Below are positions 30,925 through 40,391 of a stretch of DNA of 64,000 bases, piece after piece (within the stretch, counting starts at the first letter, position 1; each line of letters begins with the position of its first letter). The stretch is from Aurantimonas sp. 22II-16-19i (GTDB lineage Bacteria > Pseudomonadota > Alphaproteobacteria > Rhizobiales > Rhizobiaceae). The position numbers were made by a program, and so were the translations under genes. The notes below the pieces were generated by a model, which saw only the letters and a program-made list of their open reading frames with translations, was not told the origin of the DNA and searched no databases. The stretch is taken from NCBI RefSeq assembly GCF_002088275.1, contig NZ_AQQS01000012.1, forward strand, positions 1 to 64,000, written 5' to 3'.

Positions 30925-31958
30925 GCGACAATCCCTACGGCAATCCCTATGGCGGCTCCCAAGGGGGCTTCGGCCAGCAGACGGTGGGCCTCGGCGAGGC
31001 CGGCGGACCCGGCGCGCGGCCGCAGCAGCCGGCCGCGCCGGCGAACCCCGGCCTGTCGGGCTTCGGCCAGCCGGCCGCCGCGCCGCAAGGGCTGATCAAG
31101 GACACGACGACGGCGACGTTTGCGGCCGACGTCATCCAGGAATCGCGCCGCCAGCCGGTGATCGTCGACTTCTGGGCCCCCTGGTGCGGGCCCTGCAAGC
31201 AATTGACGCCGATCCTTGAAAAGGCCGTCCAGGCCGCCGGTGGCAAGGTCAAGCTGGTCAAGATGAATATCGACCAGCATCCCTCCATCGCCGGCCAGCT
31301 GGGCGTGCAGTCGATCCCCGCGGTCTTCGCCTTCGCCAACGGCCAGCCGGTGGATGGCTTCATGGGCGCGCTGCCGGAAAGCGAGGTCAAGGCCTTCATC
31401 GCGCGGCTGACGGCCGGCCAGCCGGGGGGCGATCCGATCGCCGAGGCGCTGGAAGAGGCGAACACGCTGCTTGCCGGCGGCGACGCCGCCAGCGCCGCCC
31501 AGCTCTTCGGGGCGATCCTCCAGCACGAGCCCGGCCATGCCGGCGCAACGGCTGGGCTTGCCGAGTGCTATCTGGCATCCGGCGACACCGAGCGCGCCAA
31601 GACGATGATCGAACAGCTTCCCGCCGACAAGGCCGAGGATCCGGCCGTGGCGGCGGTTCGGGCCAAGGTGAAGCTGAAGGAAGAGATCGCCAGGCTCGGC
31701 GACCCGGTCCAGCTGCAGGCGCGGATCGAGGGGGACGCCGACGATCACCAGGCGCGCTTCGACCTCGCTCTCATCGCCAATGCCACGGGCGACCGGCAGA
31801 CGGCGGCCGGCCATCTCCTCGAACTGATGCGGCGCGATCGCAGCTTCGGCGACGACGCGGCGCGGCTGAAGCTCCTGGAGTTCTTCGCCGCCTGGGGGCC
31901 GACCGACCCCGCCACCAAGGAGGCGCGGCGCCGGCTCTCCTCGCTGCTGTTCTCCTAG
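30921..31958 (+). CDS. Thioredoxin-domain co-chaperone (YbbN/CnoX-like)
   Basis: 345 residues. The first 55 are Gly/Pro/Gln-rich. A thioredoxin domain follows with an intact redox motif WCGPC near residue 93 and the cis-proline segment VQSIPAVFAF. The C-terminal half is TPR-like helices (EEANTLLAGGDAASAAQLFGAIL and later repeats). This layout matches YbbN/CnoX, a holdase that hands clients to chaperones. Escherichia coli CnoX has no active WCGPC, whereas Caulobacter-type members do, so redox activity is plausible. Coupled to prdX by a 4-bp overlap. Confidence 0.9.
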   Translation: MSDNPYGNPYGGSQGGFGQQTVGLGEAGGPGARPQQPAAPANPGLSGFGQPAAAPQGLIKDTTTATFAADVIQESRRQPVIVDFWAPWCGPCKQLTPILEKAVQAAGGKVKLVKMNIDQHPSIAGQLGVQSIPAVFAFANGQPVDGFMGALPESEVKAFIARLTAGQPGGDPIAEALEEANTLLAGGDAASAAQLFGAILQHEPGHAGATAGLAECYLASGDTERAKTMIEQLPADKAEDPAVAAVRAKVKLKEEIARLGDPVQLQARIEGDADDHQARFDLALIANATGDRQTAAGHLLELMRRDRSFGDDAARLKLLEFFAAWGPTDPATKEARRRLSSLLFS

Positions 31959-32217
31959 GGGCCGCAGACGAGCCGCAGCCCCAGGGGCGGTGTTCCGGCC
32001 GGAGCGCATCGGCCCGGCGCGGGACGGGGCGCGTGGCGGCCGGCTCCGGCCCGTCACGGCGCGGCTGATGGGAGGCCCGGGCCCGTGCCGACGCGGGGTG
32101 TGGCAAATTGCGCCTTGCGCCCCGCTCGGCGCCAGGCAGGCTGTGGAGGCGTGGCGACGGGCCTTGAGATCGGCGGTCGTCGTTCCACCTTTGCGAGAAG
32201 GGCGACGGAGGCAATTC

Positions 32218-32895
32218 TTGGTTCAGGCGGGAAATACCACATACACGGACGAATCTGATCTCCCGGCGACGGTGCCGGTGTTTCCGCTGACGGGGGCGCT
32301 GCTGCTCCCGGGCGGCCAGCTGCCGCTCAACATCTTCGAGCCGCGCTACATCCAGATGATCGATGACGCCCTGGCCGGCTCGCGGATCATCGGCATGATC
32401 CAGCCGAGCCTCGACGGCGATCACAACGACGCCGGCGAGCCGGAGCTCTGCGAGGTCGGCTGCATGGGCCGGATCGCCTCCTATGCCGAATCCGGCGACG
32501 GCCGCTACGTCATCAGCCTGCAGGGCATCGCCCGCTTCCGCATCGTCGAGGAGTTATCCAGGCGCGCGCCCTACCGGACCTGCCGGATCACCGCCTTCCT
32601 CGCCGATCTCGAGACCGGCCGGGGCGACGAGACGGTCGACCGGGACGGCCTTTTGCGGGCGTTCCGAAAGTTCTTTGAGGCCAACCAGATGGAAGCCGAC
32701 TGGGATTCGATCGCCCGGGCCTCCAACGAGACCCTGGTCAACGCCCTGTCGATGATGTCGCCCTATGGTGCGGCGGAAAAACAGGCGCTGCTCGAGGCGA
32801 GCGATCTGAAGATGCGGGCCGAGACGCTGATCGCCATCACCGAGATCGCGCTCGCCCGCGATGGCGGCGAGGACGGCTCGACCACCCTGCAGTGA
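32218..32895 (+). CDS. LON peptidase substrate-binding-domain protein
   Basis: 225 residues. The N-terminal LON domain is recognisable in [57 protein letters not shown] and GIARFRIV; no protease domain follows, as in free-standing Lon-N proteins. Function is unclear, perhaps substrate recognition. A TTG start at 32218 is preferred: GGAGG precedes it by 7 bp and it gives the usual length. The 76 codons further upstream in the frame are basic and unlike the family. Confidence 0.85.
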   Translation: MVQAGNTTYTDESDLPATVPVFPLTGALLLPGGQLPLNIFEPRYIQMIDDALAGSRIIGMIQPSLDGDHNDAGEPELCEVGCMGRIASYAESGDGRYVISLQGIARFRIVEELSRRAPYRTCRITAFLADLETGRGDETVDRDGLLRAFRKFFEANQMEADWDSIARASNETLVNALSMMSPYGAAEKQALLEASDLKMRAETLIAITEIALARDGGEDGSTTLQ

Positions 32896-32963
32896 CACCG
32901 CGCGCCGGCGCTCGCATTCACGCGATCCGCAGCGTACAGGCCCCGATCCGGACGAAAGAACCC

Positions 32964-33155
32964 ATGAGCGAACGCAACCGGGACGGCCAGCCGGACCCGA
33001 AACTCCTCGAATTGCTGGTCTGCCCGCTGACCAAATCGCAGCTGGTCTACGACCGCGAGAACAACGAGCTGATCTCCAAGGCGGCCAAGCTCGCCTTCCC
33101 GATTCGCGAGGGCATCCCGATCATGCTGCCCTCGGAGGCCCGCGAGATCGACTGA
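32964..33155 (+). CDS. Trm112 family protein
   Basis: 63 residues. The family pattern is clear: [17 protein letters not shown], then [22 protein letters not shown] and EAREID. Trm112-like proteins are small activators or partners of methyltransferases. Bacterial versions often keep only one cysteine, as here, so zinc binding is doubtful. It is the last gene of the prdX, ybbN-like, lon-like run. Confidence 0.88.
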   Translation: MSERNRDGQPDPKLLELLVCPLTKSQLVYDRENNELISKAAKLAFPIREGIPIMLPSEAREID

Positions 33156-33230
33156 CGTCAAGCCCGAAGGGATCTCTTGATTCCTCCGCGCCGCGCCGCG
33201 CCCGTCCGCATGGCGTTGCTCCATCCCCGC

Positions 33231-33278
33231 GAACGACAAGAGCCCGCGGCGATCGCTCGCCGCGGGCTCTTGTCGTTC
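33231..33278. terminator. Bidirectional terminator between trm112-like and rpsA
   Basis: A perfect 22-bp stem with a TCGC loop; the left arm begins GAACGACAAGAGCCC and the right arm ends CTCTTGTCGTTC. It sits between two convergent operons and should stop both. Confidence 0.7.
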
Positions 33279-33323
33279 TGCCGGAGCTGCCGGCGACGCG
33301 AGCGCCGCCGGCATGGTCCCGGA

Positions 33324-35024
33324 TCAGTCTTCGTCGCGGTTCTTCAGGGCCGCGCCGAGGATGTCGCCGAGCGAGGCGCCCGAGTCTTGCGACCCGTACT
33401 GCGCCACGGCTTCCTTCTCCTCGGCGATCTGCAGCGCCTTGATCGACACGCCGACCTTGCGGGCCTTCTTGTCGAACTGGGTGATGCGGGCATCGACCTT
33501 CTGACCGACCTGGTAGCGCTCGGGGCGCTGCTCGTCGCGGTCACGGGCAAGGTCGGAGCGGCGGATGAAGGAGGTCAGATCGGTATCGACGATCTTCACC
33601 TCGAGGCCGCCTTCCTTGACCTCGGTCACTTCGCAGGTGACCACCGAGCCACGGCGGATTTCGCCGGCCTCGGCCGCGTCGACGAACGGATCGCCGGCGA
33701 CCTGCTTCATGCCGAGGGAGATGCGCTCCTTGTCGACATCGACGTCGAGGACCTGGGCCTTGACCATGTCGCCCTTGTTGAACTCCTCGATGACCTGCTC
33801 GCCGGGACGGTTCCAGTCGAGGTCGGAGAGATGGACCATGCCGTCCACGTCGCCTTCGAGGCCGATGAACAGGCCGAACTCGGTCTTGTTCTTGACCTCG
33901 CCCTCGACCTGGGTGCCGACCGGGAACTTGTCGCGGAAGGCTTCCCACGGGTTCTGCAGGGTCTGCTTGAGGCCGAGCGAGATGCGGCGCTTGTTCGGGT
34001 CGACCTCGAGAACGACGACTTCCACTTCCTGGGAGGTGGAGAGGATCTTGCCCGGATGGACGTTCTTCTTCGTCCAGGACATCTCGGAGACGTGGATGAG
34101 GCCCTCGATGCCGGGCTCGAGCTCCACGAACGCACCGTAGTCGGTGATGTTGGTGACGCGGCCGGTGACCTTGACGCCCATCGGGTACTTGACGCCGATG
34201 CCGTCCCAGGGATCCGCCTCGAGCTGCTTCATGCCCAGCGAGATGCGGTGGGTTTCCTGGTTGATCCGGATGATCTGGACCTTGACGGTCTGGCCGATCT
34301 GCAGGATCTCGGTCGGATGGTTGACGCGGCGCCAGGCCATGTCGGTGACGTGCAGCAGGCCGTCGATGCCACCGAGGTCGACGAAGGCGCCGTAGTCGGT
34401 GATGTTCTTGACGATGCCGTCGACGGTCTGACCCTCTTCGAGGTTCTGGACGATCTCCGAACGCTGCTCGGCCCGCGACTCCTCGAGGACGGTCCGGCGC
34501 GAAACGACGATGTTGCCGCGGCGCTTGTCCATCTTGAGGATCTGGAAGGGCTGAGGCGTGTTCATCAGCGGTGTGACGTCGCGGATCGGACGGATGTCGA
34601 CCTGCGAACGCGGCAGGAAGGCGACGGCGCCGTCGAGGTCGACGGTGAAGCCGCCCTTGACCTGGTTGAAGATCTGGCCTTCGACCTTCTCGTTGGCGTT
34701 GAACTTCTCTTCGAGGCGAACCCAGCTCTCCTCGCGGCGAGCCTTGTCACGCGACAGCACGGCTTCGCCGAGGGCGTTCTCGATGCGCTCGACATAGATC
34801 TCGACGGTGTCGCCGATCTTCAGCTCGCCGTCCTTGCCCTTGGCGCCGAACTCCTTGAGCGGCACCCGGCCTTCGACCTTCAGGCCGGCGTCGATGACGG
34901 CCATGTCCTTTTCGATCGCGACGACGGTGCCCTTGACCACCATGCCTTCGGCGACGTCCTGCTCGTGAAAGGAAGCTTCGAGCAGCGAAGCGAAGTCTTC
35001 GCGCGAGGGGTTGAGGTTAGACAT
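33324..35024 (-). CDS. rpsA: 30S ribosomal protein S1
   Basis: 566 residues with six S1 (OB-fold) repeats: the first two bind the ribosome, later ones bind mRNA. Repeats are evident from recurrent GxVxxxxxFGxFVxL-like sequence, for example VKNITDYGAFVDLGGIDGLLHVTDMAW and VTNITDYGAFVELEPGIEGLIHVSEMSW-type segments. It opens with MSNLNPSREDFASLLEASFHEQ. The ribosome binding site is strong (AAGGAGAAAGA before the ATG). cmk lies upstream on the same strand with a 288-bp gap, the usual order in this group. Confidence 0.97.
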   Translation of the reverse strand: MSNLNPSREDFASLLEASFHEQDVAEGMVVKGTVVAIEKDMAVIDAGLKVEGRVPLKEFGAKGKDGELKIGDTVEIYVERIENALGEAVLSRDKARREESWVRLEEKFNANEKVEGQIFNQVKGGFTVDLDGAVAFLPRSQVDIRPIRDVTPLMNTPQPFQILKMDKRRGNIVVSRRTVLEESRAEQRSEIVQNLEEGQTVDGIVKNITDYGAFVDLGGIDGLLHVTDMAWRRVNHPTEILQIGQTVKVQIIRINQETHRISLGMKQLEADPWDGIGVKYPMGVKVTGRVTNITDYGAFVELEPGIEGLIHVSEMSWTKKNVHPGKILSTSQEVEVVVLEVDPNKRRISLGLKQTLQNPWEAFRDKFPVGTQVEGEVKNKTEFGLFIGLEGDVDGMVHLSDLDWNRPGEQVIEEFNKGDMVKAQVLDVDVDKERISLGMKQVAGDPFVDAAEAGEIRRGSVVTCEVTEVKEGGLEVKIVDTDLTSFIRRSDLARDRDEQRPERYQVGQKVDARITQFDKKARKVGVSIKALQIAEEKEAVAQYGSQDSGASLGDILGAALKNRDED

Positions 35025-35312
35025 TCTTTCTCCTTGGGAACCCTTCCCACCAATCGTTCGAAAGGAAGGGCATGCGCCTCGGGGTGTCCGCCCCGCGCGG
35101 GTTGAGCGTTGTCGGATCGTCCGTTCCCGGCTCTTGGGTCCCGCGATCGATCGGCGGAAACCTCCAGGGCGCCCGGCAACGCGTGCGGCGGGCGAAATTG
35201 GTCGGCGCTCGAAAAGCCTGGACCGGACGCGATTGGCGGCACGGCAGGGCGAGGCGAAAGGACGCCGCCGCTCATAGCCGAAAAGGGCTCGCCTCCCTTC
35301 GGATGCGGCCCC

Positions 35313-35966
35313 TCAATGCCTGTCCGGTTCCGCCAGAGCGCGATCGACGACCTCGCAGGCGGCCCGGAATGCCGCATCTATATCCAATTCGCTGGTATCC
35401 AGCAAGTGCGCGTCGTCGGCCGGCCGGAGCGGCGCCACGGCCCGGCCGGAGTCGCGCTCGTCGCGTGCCTTCACCTCGGCGAGGATGCGGGCGTAGTCGA
35501 CGTCGTCGCGGCCGTGGGAGAGCAGCTCGTCGGTGCGCCGCCGGGCCCGGACCTCCGCCGAGGCGGTGACGTAGATCTTCACCCGCGCCTGCGGACAGAT
35601 CACCGTGCCGATGTCGCGGCCGTCGAGGACGGCTCCTTCGGCGCGCGCGGCGAAGCCGCGCTGGAAGGCGACGAGCGCTTCGCGGACGGCGGCATGGACG
35701 GCCACCCGCGAGGCCAGTTCGCCGGCTTCGTGACCTCTGAGGGTCGGATCGTCCAGATGCGCGAGATCGAGGGCGCGGGCGTAGTCGGCCGCCTGGTCCG
35801 GATCGTCGGGATCGGCACCGGCCGCCGCGATCTGGCGCCCCACGGCGCGGTAGAGCAGGCCGGTGTCGAGATAGGGGAGGCGGTAGTGGTCGGCGACGCG
35901 CTTGGCGAGCGTCCCCTTGCCCGCGGCCGCCGGTCCGTCGATGGCGATGGTCAGCGGGGATGTCAT
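35313..35966 (-). CDS. cmk: Cytidylate kinase
   Basis: 217 residues. Cmk phosphorylates CMP and dCMP with ATP. The P-loop is IDGPAAAGKGTLAK, the nucleotide-monophosphate region includes YLDTGLLYRAVG and AVLDGRDIGTVICPQA, and the lid region is ARRRTDEL with DERDSGRAVAPL. Its start overlaps the stop of the upstream membrane-protein gene as ATGA. Confidence 0.96.
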   Translation of the reverse strand: MTSPLTIAIDGPAAAGKGTLAKRVADHYRLPYLDTGLLYRAVGRQIAAAGADPDDPDQAADYARALDLAHLDDPTLRGHEAGELASRVAVHAAVREALVAFQRGFAARAEGAVLDGRDIGTVICPQARVKIYVTASAEVRARRRTDELLSHGRDDVDYARILAEVKARDERDSGRAVAPLRPADDAHLLDTSELDIDAAFRAACEVVDRALAEPDRH

Positions 35967-36385
35967 GATGCGGGCTCTTCGGGTTCGGCAGCGAGCGGTC
36001 GAAGGGTAATCTCGCCGCAGGAATGGAGAATCAGAAGCGCTGCGGCGATCAGGCTTCCGATGACATAGGGTATGGCGAGGAAGAACAGGATGAGGGAGAA
36101 TTCCCCGATCCAGCCGGCCATGGTCACCAACAGGCCGACGATCCCGTCCTGGGCGCTCAGGGTCGCCGCGGCGCCGCCGGTCGGCGACGCGAACGGCGCG
36201 CCGGCCTGTTCGCGTCGCACCAGCAGCGCGACGGTCAGCGAGACGAGGACCACCATCGGGACCGTCAGCAGGCGCAAGAGCTGCCGTCCCACTCCGGCCG
36301 ACGTTTCCACGAGGGCGCGGGCCCTGCGGCGGCCATGGATCGCCGCCAGTGGCGCGAAGAACAGGAGGAGGAGGATACCCGCCAT
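35963..36385 (-). CDS. Small membrane protein of unknown function between aroA and cmk
   Basis: 140 residues with three to four membrane segments: an N-terminal one (MAGILLLLFFAPLAAI), one around residues 38-57 (LTVPMVVLVSLTVALLV), and a long hydrophobic C-terminal region (FSLILFFLAIPYVIGSLIAAALLIL). A basic stretch (HGRRRARALVE) follows the first segment, suggesting that loop is cytoplasmic. I do not recognise the family. It starts 28 bp after aroA and overlaps the cmk start by 4 bp, so it is translated with both. Confidence 0.75.
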   Translation of the reverse strand: MAGILLLLFFAPLAAIHGRRRARALVETSAGVGRQLLRLLTVPMVVLVSLTVALLVRREQAGAPFASPTGGAAATLSAQDGIVGLLVTMAGWIGEFSLILFFLAIPYVIGSLIAAALLILHSCGEITLRPLAAEPEEPAS

Positions 36386-36413
36386 CAGCCTTCCGTCTCG
36401 ACCGTGTCCCGTC

Positions 36414-38088
<1,675 letters not shown>

Positions 38089-38463
38089 ATGGCGAAGCCA
38101 GAACTCGGAACCAAGCGCGTCGATCCCGAAACCGGACGCAAGTTCTACGATCTGAACAAGGATCCGATCGTGTCGCCCTTCACGGGCAAGTCCTATCCCC
38201 GGTCCTACTTCGAAGGCGACAGCATCAAGGAAGAGGAAGAGGTCGAGGAAGTCGAGACCGTCGAGGTCGAGAGCGCGCCCGACACCGTTTCGCTGGAGGA
38301 AGCCGCCGAGGAGGAAAGCGATTCCGACGTCGGCAACCTGCCCGATGTCGACGATGATTCCGACGACGACAGCGACGACGACGACACCTTCCTTGAGGAC
38401 GAGGAAGACGACGACGACGTGTCCGACATCATCGGCGGCGGGCGCGAAGACGACGACGACTGA
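38089..38463 (+). CDS. TIGR02300-type protein with acidic C-terminal tail
   Basis: 124 residues. The first 50 match the TIGR02300 family: MAKPELGTKRVDPETGRKFYDLNKDPIVSPFTG and SYPRSYFE. The remaining 75 are mostly Asp and Glu with Ser and Val, ending in DDDD, so the protein is very acidic and probably disordered beyond the core. Function is unknown. Relatives are divergent from aroA throughout Hyphomicrobiales, as here. The ATG at 38089 follows GAGG and gives the conserved N terminus. Confidence 0.9.
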   Translation: MAKPELGTKRVDPETGRKFYDLNKDPIVSPFTGKSYPRSYFEGDSIKEEEEVEEVETVEVESAPDTVSLEEAAEEESDSDVGNLPDVDDDSDDDSDDDDTFLEDEEDDDDVSDIIGGGREDDDD

Positions 38464-38866
38464 CGGGACGGCGACCGACAGGGGCTCGGGAGTTCGACCG
38501 ATCCCGTAAAAGTCGCCGGACGCCGGCGCCGGAAGGGATGGATCCCGGCGCCTGCCGGCCGGTTTCCCCGGCATCCCCTGAGCCGGTTTGGTGCAGCGTG
38601 CCCCGGCAGGCGAGCCATTCGCCGCAGTGTCCGCCCGAAGTGGGGGCCGGCCACGGCATCAAGTCGGCAAGCCGGTGCGGCGGAAGCTGCGCCGGCTTCT
38701 CGCGTTTCGAGGGGGGCGGGATACTCCGCCCGTCCGGCGACCGGCAGGCGAGCGGGCGTTCCTGCTTTCAGACGAACGATCCGCGGCGGAGAGCCGCACC
38801 GGCAGCGCGGCAGGCTCGCGGGGCGGTGGAGGCGCTTGGCGAGGCGGTTCTGCGACCGCGCCTCCC
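38464..38866. other. 403-bp intergenic region between convergent TIGR02300 and HPr genes
   Basis: Apart from a hairpin just after the TIGR02300 gene, nothing is recognised. Open frames here have no family character and are attributed to high GC. Confidence 0.45.
38525..38552 (+). terminator. Possible terminator of the TIGR02300 gene
   Basis: GGCGCCGG (38525-38532) and CCGGCGCC (38545-38552) form an 8-bp perfect stem with a 12-nt loop. No U-tract. Confidence 0.35.
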
Positions 38867-39253
38867 TCAGCCGTCCTCACCGAAGCGGTTGGCGATAAGT
38901 TCCTGCAGCGCGTCGAGCACCGCTTCCGCCTCTGGCCCGGTGGCGCTGACGGCGATCGTCGTGCCCTGGCTCGCGGCGAGCATCAGGAGCCCCATGATCG
39001 ACAGCCCGCCGACGGTCATGCCGTCGCGGGTGATCGTCACATCGGCGTCGAAGTTCTCGACGGTTTCCACGAAGCGGGCGGAGGCCCGGGCATGCAGGCC
39101 GCGCTTGTTGACGATCGCGAAGTGCCGGTGGAGCGGACCGCGATCCTGCGCCGTTTCCGCCTTGCCGGCAGCCGGATCGTCGGAGGCGTCCGCTTCGATC
39201 GGCTGTGCCGCGGAAGGTCCGTTGCAGCGCCCTTTGTGTTCCAAGCTTGGCAC
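38867..39253 (-). CDS. Phosphocarrier protein HPr (regulatory PTS), N-terminally extended
   Basis: 128 residues, of which about 88 form the HPr fold. The phosphorylated histidine is His54 in NKRGLHARASARF, and the regulatory serine is Ser85 in GGLSIMGLLMLA. The first 40 residues are polar and not part of the HPr fold. HPr relays phosphate from EI to EIIA and is a substrate of HPr kinase; with no sugar permease nearby this is likely a regulatory PTS. The GTG start at 39253 lies 11 bp after the EIIA stop; no later start codon fits. Confidence 0.88.
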   Translation of the reverse strand: MPSLEHKGRCNGPSAAQPIEADASDDPAAGKAETAQDRGPLHRHFAIVNKRGLHARASARFVETVENFDADVTITRDGMTVGGLSIMGLLMLAASQGTTIAVSATGPEAEAVLDALQELIANRFGEDG

Positions 39254-39264
39254 GATACCTGTCT

Positions 39265-39666
39265 CTAGTTGCCGCTGAGGACGCGGCTTGCAACATTGAT
39301 GTATTTCCGGCCCGCCTCCTGGGCGGCCAGCAGCGCCTCGGCCATCGGCTTTTCCTCGCGCACGCTGGCGAGCTTGATCAGCATCGGCAGGTTGACGCCG
39401 GCGAGCACGTCGACGCGGCTGCCCTCCATGACCGAGATGGCGAGGTTCGACGGCGTGCCCCCGAACATGTCGGTGAGGATGATGACGCCGGATCCGCGGT
39501 CGGCCCTGGCGACCGCCTCGACGATGTCGATGCGCCGCTGCTCCATGTCGTCCTCGGGGCCGATCGAGATGGTCTCGAAGGCGTCCTGCGGTCCGACGAC
39601 ATGCTCGACGGCGTTGAGAAACTCGTCGGCGAGCCGGCCGTGAGTGACGAGAACCAGCCCGATCAT
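39265..39666 (-). CDS. PTS mannose-family EIIA component
   Basis: 133 residues. The EIIA-Man fold is clear: MIGLVLVTHGRLADEFLNAVEHVVG with active-site His9, then ISIGPEDDMEQRR, VIILTDMFGGTPSNLAIS and VLAGVNLPMLIKLAS. It accepts phosphate from HPr-P. In rhizobia this EIIA works with HPr and HprK in carbon and stress regulation and not in sugar uptake, since no EIIB/C/D is present. Longer upstream frame was rejected because the family starts at this Met. Confidence 0.93.
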   Translation of the reverse strand: MIGLVLVTHGRLADEFLNAVEHVVGPQDAFETISIGPEDDMEQRRIDIVEAVARADRGSGVIILTDMFGGTPSNLAISVMEGSRVDVLAGVNLPMLIKLASVREEKPMAEALLAAQEAGRKYINVASRVLSGN

Positions 39667-39916
39667 GCCGAAAGCGCCCCGTGAACCCGTTCGATGGTGC
39701 AGCTTTCCATGCCCGCTCTCTCCGTCACCCTGTACCCCGCTCGGCTGTCGACGTTCGTCACCTCCGGAAGGAGGCGCCCGCGGGCTGACCCTGACCGGCG
39801 AGCGGCATCTTGGCAGCCCTTTCCGAATCCGCAAGTCAAATGATCGCAGGATGGGCTTGCGTGATGCTTTTCAATGCAGGCCTTCCGATCCGCCGGCCCT
39901 CGGCGAGCCTCGGGGC

Positions 39917-40369
39917 TCATTCGGGCAGGCGGCCGGACAAAGCGAGGGTGAAGAGGATGTCGGCCGACAATGCGGCCTCGCGTTGCGGCAGCCTCACCAG
40001 TGGGACCGTCAGCCCTGCGATCTCGGCACTCAATGCACCCGGATGCCTCAGGATGGTCGCCGGCGGGACGAGGTCGGCGACGAGCCAGAGATCGACGCTC
40101 TGCCGCGCCGTCTCCGCGACGATGCCGACGCCGGAGATCTCGATCAGGCCGGCCAGGCTCGCCGGCGCCGACAGCCGCAGGGTTTCGCCGTGCCGCTCGG
40201 CGATCACCCGGTCGTCGGCGACGAATTGCGCGGCAACACCCAGCGAGGGGCCGCGCCGCAGGAGGGCGAGGACGAGGGTCGACTTGCCGCTGCGGGCCGC
40301 GCCGCGGATCAGGATGCCCCGCCCATCGAGGGCGACGGCGGAGGCGTGGAGATTTTCGGCCCCCATCAT
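39917..40369 (-). CDS. hprK: HPr kinase/phosphorylase, short alphaproteobacterial form
   Basis: 150 residues, about half the length of Firmicute HprK, as usual in this class. Only the C-terminal kinase domain is present: P-loop GAARSGKSTLVLALLRRG (about 23-40), a VADDRVIAERHG segment, and GLIEISGVGIVA, the family signature. It phosphorylates HPr on serine. Two adjacent ATGs (40369 and 40366) are possible starts. chvG ends 22 bp upstream, so the genes are probably co-transcribed. A 247-bp gap separates hprK from the EIIA gene. Confidence 0.9.
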   Translation of the reverse strand: MMGAENLHASAVALDGRGILIRGAARSGKSTLVLALLRRGPSLGVAAQFVADDRVIAERHGETLRLSAPASLAGLIEISGVGIVAETARQSVDLWLVADLVPPATILRHPGALSAEIAGLTVPLVRLPQREAALSADILFTLALSGRLPE

Positions 40370-40391
40370 GCTTCCGTCGCCATCGCCGCCG

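Noticed and set aside
38538-39278. 246-codon plus-strand frame opposite HPr
   Set aside because: It is antisense to the HPr gene and has low-complexity composition.
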